In this document: piece by piece, positions 25,145 to 33,062 of the stretch
How the letters are laid out: the number at the start of each line of letters is the position of its first letter
How positions within the stretch are numbered: the stretch's first letter is position 1
From: Actinocorallia herbida
Lineage (GTDB): Bacteria > Actinomycetota > Actinomycetes > Streptosporangiales > Streptosporangiaceae
Direction of reading: 5' to 3'
Length of the DNA stretch: 64,000 nucleotides
Assembly: GCF_003751225.1 (NCBI RefSeq)
Contig: NZ_RJKE01000001.1
Span: forward strand, 4,774,001 to 4,838,000
Program-made: the position numbers and the translations under genes
Notes under the pieces: model-generated
The model's database searches: none
Seen by the model: only the letters and a program-made list of their open reading frames with translations
Told to the model about the DNA's origin: nothing

Positions 25145-26752
25145 ATGGATGAAGCGCAATCGGCCGCCTTGCAGTTCGCGGGCCAGGACATCCCCTGGCT
25201 GCTGCGAAGCTGGGCCGAGCGGCAGCCCGACAAGGCACTCCTCATCTGGGAGCCCCGCCACGGGGAAGGCCGGACCTGGACCTATGCCGAGTTCTGGGCC
25301 GACGTGCGCGGCCTGGCCGCCGGGCTGGCCGGGCGCGGCGTGGGCAAGGGCGACAAGGTGCTCCTGCACGCCGACAACTGCCCGGAGATGGTGCTGGCCT
25401 GGTACGCCTGCGCCACCCTGGGCGCCGTCGCGGTCACCACGAACACCCGCAGCGCCGCGAGCGAGGTCGAGTTCTTCGTGGGCAAGACCGGCTGCGTCGG
25501 GGCGATCACCCAGCCCCGGTACGCCGCCGTGGTGCGGGAGGCCGCTCCCGACCTCCCCTGGGTCGCCGTCACGCGGGACAACGGCGGCGAGGAGCCGACG
25601 GCGCAGGAGGCGGGCCACGGCCTCGGTTCCTTCGACGCACTCTACGGCGACGCGGACGCGCTCCCCGACCGTGAGCCAGAGCCCCTGGCCCCCGCGGGCA
25701 TCCTGTTCACCTCCGGCACCACCTCGCGGCCCAAGGCCGTGGTGCACACCCATGCCAACGCGCTGTGGGCCGCCCGGATCGGGCCCGCCAACATCGGGAT
25801 GACGGGCGACGACACCTACCTGATCTATCTCCCGTTCTTCCACGTCAACTCCCAGAGCTGGGCGCTGTGGACGACCCTGGGCGTCGGCGGAACCGTGGTG
25901 CTCCAGCCGAAGTTCTCCTCCTCGCGCTTCTGGGAGGTGGTCACCGGCCACGGGGTCACGCACATCTCGCTGCTCCCGTTCGTCATCAACGCGGTCCTCA
26001 GCGGGCCCGTCCCGGAGCACAGGCTGAAGGCCGGTGTGTTCGGGCTGATCGTGCCGGAACTCGAAGCCGTCCTGGGTTTCCGCGTCGTCCCCGCCTACGG
26101 CATGACCGAGACGGTGATCCACGCGACGACGGCCGGCCTCGGCCTGCCGCCGATCCCCCGTTCCATGGGCCGGCCCACGCCCGGCTACGAGATGCTCATC
26201 GTGGACCGGGAGACGGGCGAGCCCTGCGCCGAGGACCAGGCCGGCGAGCTGTGGGTGCGGGGCACCCGGGGCATCCAGCTCTTCCTGGAGTACCACGACA
26301 ACCCCGAGGCCATGGCCAAGAGCTTCACCGCCGACGGCTGGTTCAAGACGGGCGACATCGTCCGCTGGTCCGACGGCGGCAGCCTGATGTACTGCGAGCG
26401 GGACGCCGACCTGCTGAAGGTCGGCGGCGAGAACGTCTCGGCCCGCGAGGTCGAGGACGTCTGCCGGCAGGTGCCGGGCGTCTCCGACATCGCCGTCGTG
26501 GGCCGGTCGCACCCGATGCTCGACGAGGTGCCGGTGGCCTTCGTCGTCCGGGGTCCCGCCGCGCAGGGCGACGACGCCGAGTTCGGGGCGGCCCTCATCG
26601 CGCGCTGCGCGGACGCGCTCGCCGACTTCAAGGTGCCCAGGGCCGTGCACGTCGTCGCCGACTTCCCCCGCGCCACCCTGGAGAAGGTCGCCAAGAACAA
26701 GCTCCGCGACCTGGCCGACGAACTCGCCAAGGAGACCGACGCAGATGCCTGA
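25145..26752 (+). CDS. acyl-CoA synthetase (AMP-forming)
   Basis: Protein of 535 residues of the ANL superfamily. The ATP-binding loop LFTSGTTSRPKAVVHTHAN is near residue 188, the AMP motif VPAYGMTET near 318, the hinge region GWFKTGDIVRWSDGG near 400 with the following ERDADLLKVGGENVSAREVE, and a C-terminal catalytic lysine region LEKVAKNKLRD near 520. It activates a carboxylic acid to the acyl-CoA through an acyl-adenylate. GAGGGG precedes the ATG. The next gene, an enoyl-CoA hydratase, starts inside its last codons, so both belong to one degradation unit; the acid is not identifiable from sequence. Confidence 0.93.
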   Translation: MDEAQSAALQFAGQDIPWLLRSWAERQPDKALLIWEPRHGEGRTWTYAEFWADVRGLAAGLAGRGVGKGDKVLLHADNCPEMVLAWYACATLGAVAVTTNTRSAASEVEFFVGKTGCVGAITQPRYAAVVREAAPDLPWVAVTRDNGGEEPTAQEAGHGLGSFDALYGDADALPDREPEPLAPAGILFTSGTTSRPKAVVHTHANALWAARIGPANIGMTGDDTYLIYLPFFHVNSQSWALWTTLGVGGTVVLQPKFSSSRFWEVVTGHGVTHISLLPFVINAVLSGPVPEHRLKAGVFGLIVPELEAVLGFRVVPAYGMTETVIHATTAGLGLPPIPRSMGRPTPGYEMLIVDRETGEPCAEDQAGELWVRGTRGIQLFLEYHDNPEAMAKSFTADGWFKTGDIVRWSDGGSLMYCERDADLLKVGGENVSAREVEDVCRQVPGVSDIAVVGRSHPMLDEVPVAFVVRGPAAQGDDAEFGAALIARCADALADFKVPRAVHVVADFPRATLEKVAKNKLRDLADELAKETDADA

Positions 26753-27560
26753 ACCCACCTCCGCCCCGCTCGTCCTCGTCGAGGCCGACGGCGCCGTGCT
26801 GACCGTCACCATCAACCGGCCGGAGAAGCGCAACGCCACCAACGCCGAAGTCCTCTGCCGCCTCTACGACGCCTGGGTCCGGCTCGACCGGGACGACTCG
26901 CTGCGGGTCGCCGTCCTCACCGGCAAGGGCGACACCTTCTGCGCCGGCATGGACCTGCGCGAGATCCTCCGCCTCCGCGAGCGCGTGCGGGACAACGAGT
27001 GGATCATCCGGTTGCAGGACGAGCCCGGCATCTCCCTGCACGCCTACCTCAAGACCTACCGGCCCACCAAGCCCGTCATCCTGGCCGCCGAGGGCTTCTG
27101 CCGCGCCGGGGGCACCGAGATCCTCCAGGGCACCGACATCCGCGTCGCCGGGGAGAGCGCCGTCTTCGGCGTCACCGAGGTGCAGCGCGGGCTGTTCCCG
27201 ATGGCCGGTTCCGCGGTGCGCCTGCGCCGCCAGATGGGCTACGCCGTGGCCGCCGAGATGCTGCTGGCCGGAGAGGATCTGACGGCCCGCCGCGCCCATG
27301 AACTCGGCCTGATCAACCACGTCGTGCCCGACGGCCAGGCCCTCGCCAAGGCCAGGGAGATCGCCGACCGCATCGCGCGCAACGGCCCCCTGGCCGTGCG
27401 GGCCGTCCTCGCCACGCTGCGGCAGACCGAGAGCCTGTCCGAGGAGGACGCCTTCGCGATCGAGACGCCCCTGGGCGGCGCCGTCATGCAGTCCAAGGAC
27501 GCCGCCGAGGGCCCGCGGGCGTTCCTGGAGAAGCGCGAGCCCGTCTTCACCGGCGAGTAG
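26745..27560 (+). CDS. enoyl-CoA hydratase/isomerase family protein
   Basis: Crotonase-fold protein of 271 residues. Oxyanion-hole motifs are TFCAGMDLREI and GFCRAGGTEI; the catalytic-Glu region is FGVTEVQRGLFPMAGSAVRLRRQMGYAVAAEMLL. The C-terminal helix set has the usual LINHVVPDGQALAKAREIADRIARNGPLAVRAV. It would hydrate or isomerise a 2-enoyl-CoA made from the acid activated by the upstream synthetase. The ATG overlaps the synthetase stop by 8 bases, giving translational coupling. The two-gene unit lacks a dehydrogenase and thiolase, so the pathway must be completed elsewhere. Confidence 0.92.
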   Translation: MPEPTSAPLVLVEADGAVLTVTINRPEKRNATNAEVLCRLYDAWVRLDRDDSLRVAVLTGKGDTFCAGMDLREILRLRERVRDNEWIIRLQDEPGISLHAYLKTYRPTKPVILAAEGFCRAGGTEILQGTDIRVAGESAVFGVTEVQRGLFPMAGSAVRLRRQMGYAVAAEMLLAGEDLTARRAHELGLINHVVPDGQALAKAREIADRIARNGPLAVRAVLATLRQTESLSEEDAFAIETPLGGAVMQSKDAAEGPRAFLEKREPVFTGE

Positions 27561-27704
27561 CGCGGCGGCCGCGGCCTCGCCGGTGAACTACCGTGGTCAC
27601 CGGCGGGGCCGAGCGCGAAAGCGGGCCACCGAAGGGAGACGAGGGAGACCGATGGCGCTGGAACGCGGCGGCGGTGCCGCCCCGCACGGGGAAGGGGACT
27701 GACC

Positions 27705-28307
27705 GTGCCCGGACGGCCCGCGTTCGACCTGGACGCCGCCGAGATCGTCCAGGCCGCGGTGGAGATCCTCGGCGAGCAGGGGCTGGACGCCGTCAGCATG
27801 CGGACGGTCGCCGCCCGCCTCGGCGTCTCCCCGGTACCGCTGTACAGCCGGGTCGGCAACAAGGAGTCCCTCCTGGACGCCATGTCGTGCCACCTCCTCG
27901 CCGGCGCCGTCCCCGACCAGGACCCCGATGAGCCCTGGCAGGACTACGCCCTCCGGTGGGCGACGGCCCTGCGCGACCGCCTCCTGGCCACCACCGACCT
28001 GCTCCGCCTCCTCGGCCACCGCACCTCCCCCTACGTCGAGGTGTCCAGACCGCTCCACGCGGCGCTGCGCGCGGCGGACTTCTCCCCGGACGCCGCCACC
28101 CGCGCCTGCCGCCTCGTCGTATGGACCGCCGTCGCCGGCACCCTGGTCGAACCGGGCCGCTTCGAAGGCAGAGGCGGCACCACCCGCCGCACCACCGGCG
28201 ACGCCCCCGCGATGTCCGAAGCCGAGTCCGACCATCTCTTCAAGCTCCACCTCCGCTACCTCGTCGAAGGCATCGAACGCGACACCGCCCTCCCCGAAAC
28301 GCCCTGA
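27705..28307 (+). CDS. TetR/AcrR-family regulator
   Basis: Protein of 200 residues. TetR HTH at about 10-55 (AAEIVQAAVEILGEQGLDAVSMRTVAARLGVSPVPLYSRVGNKESLLDAM). The remaining helices match the tetracycline-repressor-like C-terminal class (ALRWATALRDRLLATTDLLRLLGH, CRLVVWTAVAGTLVE). It starts with GTG 144 bases after the crotonase gene, same strand, and could control that unit, although no palindrome was found in the gap. It is convergent with the TetR at 28329. Confidence 0.9.
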   Translation: MPGRPAFDLDAAEIVQAAVEILGEQGLDAVSMRTVAARLGVSPVPLYSRVGNKESLLDAMSCHLLAGAVPDQDPDEPWQDYALRWATALRDRLLATTDLLRLLGHRTSPYVEVSRPLHAALRAADFSPDAATRACRLVVWTAVAGTLVEPGRFEGRGGTTRRTTGDAPAMSEAESDHLFKLHLRYLVEGIERDTALPETP

Positions 28308-28328
28308 CCTCCCCACCGGGCGCGGGGT

Positions 28329-28907
28329 TCAGGACAAGGCGGGGATGAGGTAGGTCTCCAGGTATCGGCGAACGGAGGCGGGGTCGTCGATGTCGACGGC
28401 GTCGCCGGGGATGGCGGCCAGGGAGATGACCTGGCGGAGGACGAACTCGGCGGCGGAGCGGAGCTCGAGGTCGGCGCGGACCTCACCGGCGCGGACGGCA
28501 TCGGCGAGGTGAGCGTGCCAGAACCCGACGGTGCCGGGGATGACGTCGTGGACGTAGGCGCCGACGACCTGGGCGAACTGATCGGGCTCGCGGTCCCGGA
28601 GCTCGGTGGCGAGCGGGCCCCACGGGGAGGTGCGGGCGATGGCGACGGCCTCGGCGACCTTGGCGGCCAGACCGCGGCGGCCGCGCACCCGGTCGTCGGC
28701 CCGGGTCCAGAACTCCGCGTCGCGGCGGATCAGGGCGGCGGAGACGAGGGCCGCCTTGTCGGGATAGTGCCAGTACAGACCGGAGCGGCCGACGCCGGCG
28801 GCGCGGGCCACCCCGGTCATGGTCGTCATCCGGATGCCGTGGGCGCGCAGGCTGGCCTCGGCGGCGTCGAGGATCCGCTCGCGGGCCGGTCGCGGGCCGT
28901 CGGTCAT
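28329..28907 (-). CDS. TetR/AcrR-family regulator
   Basis: Protein of 192 residues. HTH over about 10-55: RERILDAAEASLRAHGIRMTTMTGVARAAGVGRSGLYWHYPDKAAL. The helical C-terminal domain contains LRQVISLAAIPGDAVDIDDPASVRRYLETYL. Its ATG lies 4 bases after the stop of the flavin monooxygenase gene on the same strand, so the two form an operon and this is probably the local regulator. Inverted repeats at the divergent monooxygenase/alcohol-dehydrogenase promoter (30787-30822) are plausible targets. Confidence 0.9.
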   Translation of the reverse strand: MTDGPRPARERILDAAEASLRAHGIRMTTMTGVARAAGVGRSGLYWHYPDKAALVSAALIRRDAEFWTRADDRVRGRRGLAAKVAEAVAIARTSPWGPLATELRDREPDQFAQVVGAYVHDVIPGTVGFWHAHLADAVRAGEVRADLELRSAAEFVLRQVISLAAIPGDAVDIDDPASVRRYLETYLIPALS

Positions 28908-28911
28908 GGGA

Positions 28912-30794
28912 TCACCTGATCACGAAGTCCGCGAAGTCCGGTTCCCGGGTCCAGGTCCAGAAGTCGACGAGGCGCCATGGGCTGAGGGAGTGCACCTCGC
29001 CGTCGGCGTTCTTGAAGAAATTGTGCTCGACGTGGGGCGAGGACCACACCATCGACCTCAGCTCCGCCTGGCTGCGGCCGTACCAGTCGTCGTACTTGTC
29101 GGGCCTGGGCTCCAGCGCGGCATGACCGCCGTCCGCGAGGTGCCGCAGGCACCGGACGATGTAGCGGATCTCGCACTCAGAGTGGAAGATCAGGCTGCCG
29201 CTGCTGGCCAGGTTCGTGCCCGGCCCGTACATCATGAAGAAGTTCGGGAACCCGGGCACGGTCATGCCGAGGTAGGCGCGCGGCCTGGTGCCCCACTCCT
29301 CGCGCAGGTCCTTCCCGTCGCGGCCGCGGATCCGGAGCGGGAGCAGCATGTCGTTCACCCGGAAACCGGTCGCCCACACGACCACGTCAGCGGGGTGCTT
29401 CACGCCGGTCCCGTCGACGACGCCGTCCGGCTCCAGCCGGTCGACCCCGGCCCTGACCAGCGCGACGTTCGGCCGGGTCAGGGCGCGCAGCCAGCTTCCG
29501 TTGTCCTGGAGGGTGCGCTTGGCCGTCGGCGGATAGTCGGGAACGACCTTCGCCACGAGTTCCGGATCATGCCCGACCTGGCCGGTGATCCAGTCGGTGA
29601 ACATCACCCGGGCGAAGTCGTTGGCCTCGCTGACGGACCGGTGCTGCGGCCCCCAGGCGTCGTCGACGCGCGCGGCCGCGAGCCCGGTGTCGCAGCCCGG
29701 CCAGAAGATCAGGAACCGGAACCAGCGGCCGTAGAACGGCAGGTGCCGCAGCGCCCACCGGACACCGGGCCCCACTGCCTCGTGATAGTTCGGGTTCGGG
29801 AACATCCACTGGGCGGTGCGCTGGATGACCGTCAGGCTGCCGACGGTGTCCGCGATCGCCGGGGCCACCTGGAAGCCCGTCGCGCCGGCGCCGACCATGA
29901 CGACGTCCTTGCCTGCGAGGTCGACGGCGTGGTCCCAGCGGGCGGTGTGGAACGACGGCCCGGCGAACTCCCCGGGGACCTCCGGCACGAACGGGCGGTT
30001 GAGCTGCCCGACCGCGCTGATGACGGCCCGGGCGGTGAGGAACTCGCCGGAGTCGAGCTCGACGGACCAGGTTCCGGCCGCCTCGTCCCAGGTGGCGCCG
30101 AGCACCTCGGTCTTCCAGCGGACGTGCCCGCCGATGCCGTGCTCGTCCAGCACGCGCTGGAAGTAGGCCTGGAGCTCGGGCTGCCGGGCGAAGTACTCCG
30201 TCCAGTGGTCGCTGGGCTCGGAGCTGTAGCAGTAGAAGTGGTTGCCCACGTCGACGCGGGCGCCCGGGTAGGTGTTCTCCCACCAGGTGCCGCCGACGCC
30301 CGCGTTCTTCTCCACGACCACGTAGGGGAACCCGGACTCCTGCAACCGGATCGCGGCGAGCAGGCCGGACATGCCGCGGCCGCCGGGGAGACGCCGGCGG
30401 CGCGGCGGTCCCGGCCGTCGAGCTCCATCTCCTCCAGCATCATCGGGACGTACTCGGCGGCGACCTCCGCACAGACGATCCAGTCCATCATCCGCTTGAG
30501 CAAGTCGGCCGGGATCGGCTCGGGCTCGGGGCAGCCCCGGTCGCGCCAGGCCCGGATCACGTCGAGCGCGAACGCCCGTGCGGCCTCCTTGTCCTCCTCG
30601 CTCATGTAGCCCTGCACCTCGTTGAGGAAGAGGCCCTGCGGCCGGAGCGGCCCGTCCAGGAGGCCCGGGTCGCCGCTCATGTGGACGCACGAGAGCAGCA
30701 GCGTGGGGATGGAGACGTCCCTGAGGTACGCCGCGACGGTCGCGTCGTCGAACTCGGCGGCTGTGAACGGAGCACCACTGTGAGGATTCCGCAT
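28912..30794 (-). pseudogene. Baeyer-Villiger-type flavin monooxygenase, apparent frameshift
   Basis: Two frames make up one FAD/NADPH monooxygenase of about 626 residues. The first, from ATG 30794 (MRNPHSGAPFTAAEFDDA), encodes a helical N-terminal extension of about 135 residues typical of actinobacterial steroid/cyclopentadecanone-type BVMOs. The FAD domain continues in another frame: GMSGLLAAIRLQESG, GVGGTWWENTYPGARVD, VSAVGQLNRPFVPEVPG, FHTARWDHAVDLAGKDVVMVGAGATGFQVAPAIAD, ATGFRVNDMLLP and GPGTNLASSGSLIF. The frames meet at a G4 run (30385-30388), where the first glycines of the FAD fingerprint are garbled; one missing base explains it. It may be a sequencing error or a true lesion. It is followed at 4 bases by a TetR gene and is divergent from an alcohol dehydrogenase that could make its ketone. 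Confidence 0.75.
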
Positions 30795-30822
30795 GCGGCC
30801 GATACTAGGCACTTGTGCGGAA
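30787..30822. promoter_or_regulatory. inverted repeats in the BVMO/ADH divergent promoter
   Basis: TTCCGCA (30787-30793) and TGCGGAA (30816-30822) are exact complements 22 bases apart; the first also lies in the 10-base palindrome CCGCATGCGG (30789-30798) that covers the monooxygenase start codon. Confidence 0.4.
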
Positions 30823-30848
30823 CTGTCCAGGTCCCTACGTTCGAGCGC

Positions 30849-31874
30849 ATGCGCACAGTCGTCGTCACCGAGCCGGGCAAGGTCGAGGTCCACACCGTCG
30901 CGGATCCCGTGCTCCCCGGGCCCGCGGGCGCGATCGTCGAGGTGGAGACCTCGGCGATCTGCGGCTCGGACCTGCACTTCTACGACGGTGACCTGCCGCT
31001 GTTCCCGGTCGCCGCCGGGCACGAGGCGGTGGGACGCGTCGTCGAGGTCGGCGCCGAGGTCCGCCGGTTCCGGCCGGGGCAGCGCGTGCTGGTCGCCTCC
31101 GTCGCCGGGTGCGGCGACTGCGTCGGCTGCGCGGACGGCGACCCCGTCACCTGCGTCGCGGGCGGGAAGGTGTTCGGCGCGGGCGAGCTCGGCGGCGCGC
31201 AGAGCGACCTGCTGGCCGTGCCCGCCGCGGACTTCAACCTCCTCGCGGTGCCCGACGGCGTCGACGACGAGGCCGCCCTCCTGCTCACCGACAACCTCGG
31301 CACCGGCTGGGTCGCGGCCCAGCGCGCCGGGCTCGCGCCGGGCGGCACCGCCGTCGTCCTGGGGCTGGGCGCGGTCGGCCAGTGCGCGGTCAGGTCGGCG
31401 TTCCTCCTGGGCGCGGGCCGGGTCCTGGCCGTCGACCCCGTCCCCGGCCGGCGCGCCCGCGCCGAGGACTCCGGCGCCGTCGGCGTCGCCGCCGAGGACG
31501 TCACCGCGGCGATCCTCGACCTCACCGACGGGCGCGGCGCCGACGCCGTCATCGACGCGGTCGCCAAGGACACCAGCCTCGACACCGCCTTCGCGACGGT
31601 CCGCGCGGGCGGCACCGTCTCCGTCGTCGGCGTCCACGACCTCGCCCCCTACCCGCTCCCGATCCTCATGGGCGTGTTCCGCAGCGTCACCCTCGCGATG
31701 ACGACCGCCCCGGTGCACCGGACCTGGACCGACCTGGTCCCCCTCGTCCGGCACGGCCGCCTCGACACCACCGGGATCTTCACCCACGAGTTCCGCCTGG
31801 ACGACGCCGCCGCCGCGTACGCCGCCGTGGCCGCCCGCACCCCGGACTGCATGAAGGTGAAGCTGCTCCCGTGA
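30849..31874 (+). CDS. zinc-dependent alcohol dehydrogenase (MDR family)
   Basis: Medium-chain dehydrogenase of 341 residues. Catalytic-zinc ligands are in AICGSDLHFYD (Cys) and AAGHEAVGRVVE (His-Glu). The structural-zinc loop has four Cys in the pattern C-x2-C-x2-C-x7-C (CGDCVGCADGDPVTC). The nucleotide-binding motif is VVLGLGAVGQCAVRSAFLLGAGRVLAVD, with Asp at the end of strand 2, favouring NAD. It oxidises a secondary or primary alcohol reversibly. It is divergent from the Baeyer-Villiger monooxygenase, so alcohol to ketone to ester is a natural two-step route (inference). An 11-base hairpin follows the stop. Confidence 0.92.
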   Translation: MRTVVVTEPGKVEVHTVADPVLPGPAGAIVEVETSAICGSDLHFYDGDLPLFPVAAGHEAVGRVVEVGAEVRRFRPGQRVLVASVAGCGDCVGCADGDPVTCVAGGKVFGAGELGGAQSDLLAVPAADFNLLAVPDGVDDEAALLLTDNLGTGWVAAQRAGLAPGGTAVVLGLGAVGQCAVRSAFLLGAGRVLAVDPVPGRRARAEDSGAVGVAAEDVTAAILDLTDGRGADAVIDAVAKDTSLDTAFATVRAGGTVSVVGVHDLAPYPLPILMGVFRSVTLAMTTAPVHRTWTDLVPLVRHGRLDTTGIFTHEFRLDDAAAAYAAVAARTPDCMKVKLLP

Positions 31875-31884
31875 CCGGCCGGGC

Positions 31885-31916
31885 CCCCGGCGGAGATGCG
31901 CCGCGCTCCGCCGGGG
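31885..31916 (+). terminator. perfect 11-bp hairpin after ADH gene
   Basis: Arms 31885-31895 and 31906-31916 (CCCCGGCGGAG/CTCCGCCGGGG), loop of 10 bases, 10 bases after the stop. Confidence 0.8.
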
Positions 31917-32087
31917 CACGGTCGTGCACCGGAACCCCCGCTACCGGCTGACCGACCCCCTCGTCGTCCCTTCCGATTCCCCGGACCTTCCCCAGGCGGT
32001 GCGAACCGGGGAACCCGGGTCCGAAGCTCCCTCTACGGCACCCTCGTCCCGGTCCCGCCCACCGAGCCCTGAGGCCGCCGCCTGGCG

Positions 32088-32486
32088 TCAGGGCGGGGTG
32101 GGGCCGAGGAGGTCCCAGGGGTTGCCCCACGGGTCGGTGAACACCGCGATCCGGCCGTAGGCCTCGTCACGCGGCTCCGCGCGGAAGACCACCCCCGCGC
32201 CGGACAGCCGGGCGTGGACCGCCGCGAAGTCGTCGACCCGCAGAAAGAACGTCACGCGTCCAGCCGCCTGGGCCCCGATCGCCGCGACCTGCCGGGGGCC
32301 GTCGGCCCGCGCCAGGACGAAGCCGGTGCGGGCCGCGGGCGGACGGACCACCACCCACCGTTTGGGACGGCCGTCGTTGGTCCGGGACGGTACGTCCTCG
32401 GCCAGCTCGAACCCCAGCACCTCGGTGAAGAACGCGATGGCCGGGTCGTAGTCGTCGACGATGAGCGTCACCAGATCCAGATGCAC
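32088..32486 (-). CDS. VOC-family (glyoxalase-like) protein
   Basis: Protein of 132 residues, one full vicinal-oxygen-chelate module: LDLVTLIVDDYDPAIAFFTEVLGFELAED, TGFVLARADGPRQ, VTFFLRVDDFAAVHARLSGAGVVF and the end strand RIAVFTDPWGNPWDLLGP. Possible metal ligands are His2 and the late acidic/Asp positions, but Glu in the last strand is replaced by Asp (WDLLG). The function may be a dioxygenase, lyase or drug-binding protein; it cannot be specified. It is convergent with the alcohol dehydrogenase; its stop codon lies in the short stem 32066-32072/32088-32094. Confidence 0.85.
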   Translation of the reverse strand: MHLDLVTLIVDDYDPAIAFFTEVLGFELAEDVPSRTNDGRPKRWVVVRPPAARTGFVLARADGPRQVAAIGAQAAGRVTFFLRVDDFAAVHARLSGAGVVFRAEPRDEAYGRIAVFTDPWGNPWDLLGPTPP

Positions 32487-32511
32487 CCGGAGCAGGGTAG
32501 CGGTTCCACGC

Positions 32512-32994
32512 TCAGTGGGCGGCGGCCATGAGGGCCATGGAGCCGGCCATACCGGCGGCGCACAGGTGGGTGCCGCGGGGGTGGGGGGTAAGGAGTCCGG
32601 CTGTGGCGGTGGCGAGGCGGGTGAGGGTCCAGGTGGTGGCCAGGAGGAGCGCGAGAGGGGCGAGGAGGTCGGTGTGGTGGTGGGTCGCGGCGGTGGTGAC
32701 GGGGGATCTGTGGGTGCCGAGGGTGGTCAGGGTGAGGAGGACGGCCATGAGGACGAGGTCGGTGGTGTGCCTGCCGTTCAGGGCGCGGCGGCCGGGCGAG
32801 CCGCAGGACCAGCCGGCGGCGAGCAGGATCAGGACGCCCGTCCAGGGGAGGAGGGCCGTCGGCGTGCCCAGGTGCGCCGTCGCCATGCCGAGTGCCATGG
32901 CGACGTGGGGCCAGCGGTCGCCCTTGGCCGTGGAAGGCAGGAAGGCGGGGGCCAGGGCCAGGAGGCAGCCGATCAGGGAGAGTGCGAAGTGCAA
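32512..32994 (-). CDS. small integral membrane protein (DUF5134-like)
   Basis: Protein of about 160 residues with four to five hydrophobic helices: an N-terminal FALSLIGCLLALAPAFL, then HVAMALGMATAHLGT, LLPWTGVLILLAAGW, DLVLMAVLLTLTTL and a Leu-rich last pair ending AGMAGSMALMAAAH. The His-Val-Ala-Met-Ala pattern recalls DUF5134 membrane proteins, which have His/Met-rich helices; this is a tentative match. The start is uncertain: TTG 32994 has a purine run (GAAAGAAGAGA) upstream and begins the first helix. It lies 68 bases after the amidohydrolase gene on the same strand. The function is unknown; Met/His helices could bind copper, of interest next to a copper enzyme (speculation). Confidence 0.6.
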   Translation of the reverse strand: MHFALSLIGCLLALAPAFLPSTAKGDRWPHVAMALGMATAHLGTPTALLPWTGVLILLAAGWSCGSPGRRALNGRHTTDLVLMAVLLTLTTLGTHRSPVTTAATHHHTDLLAPLALLLATTWTLTRLATATAGLLTPHPRGTHLCAAGMAGSMALMAAAH

Positions 32995-33062
32995 GGTGCG
33001 GTCTCTTCTTTCGCGGGCCCGGGGCGTGGCGGCGGCGGGCGCGGTGCGCGCCCGCCGGTCCT

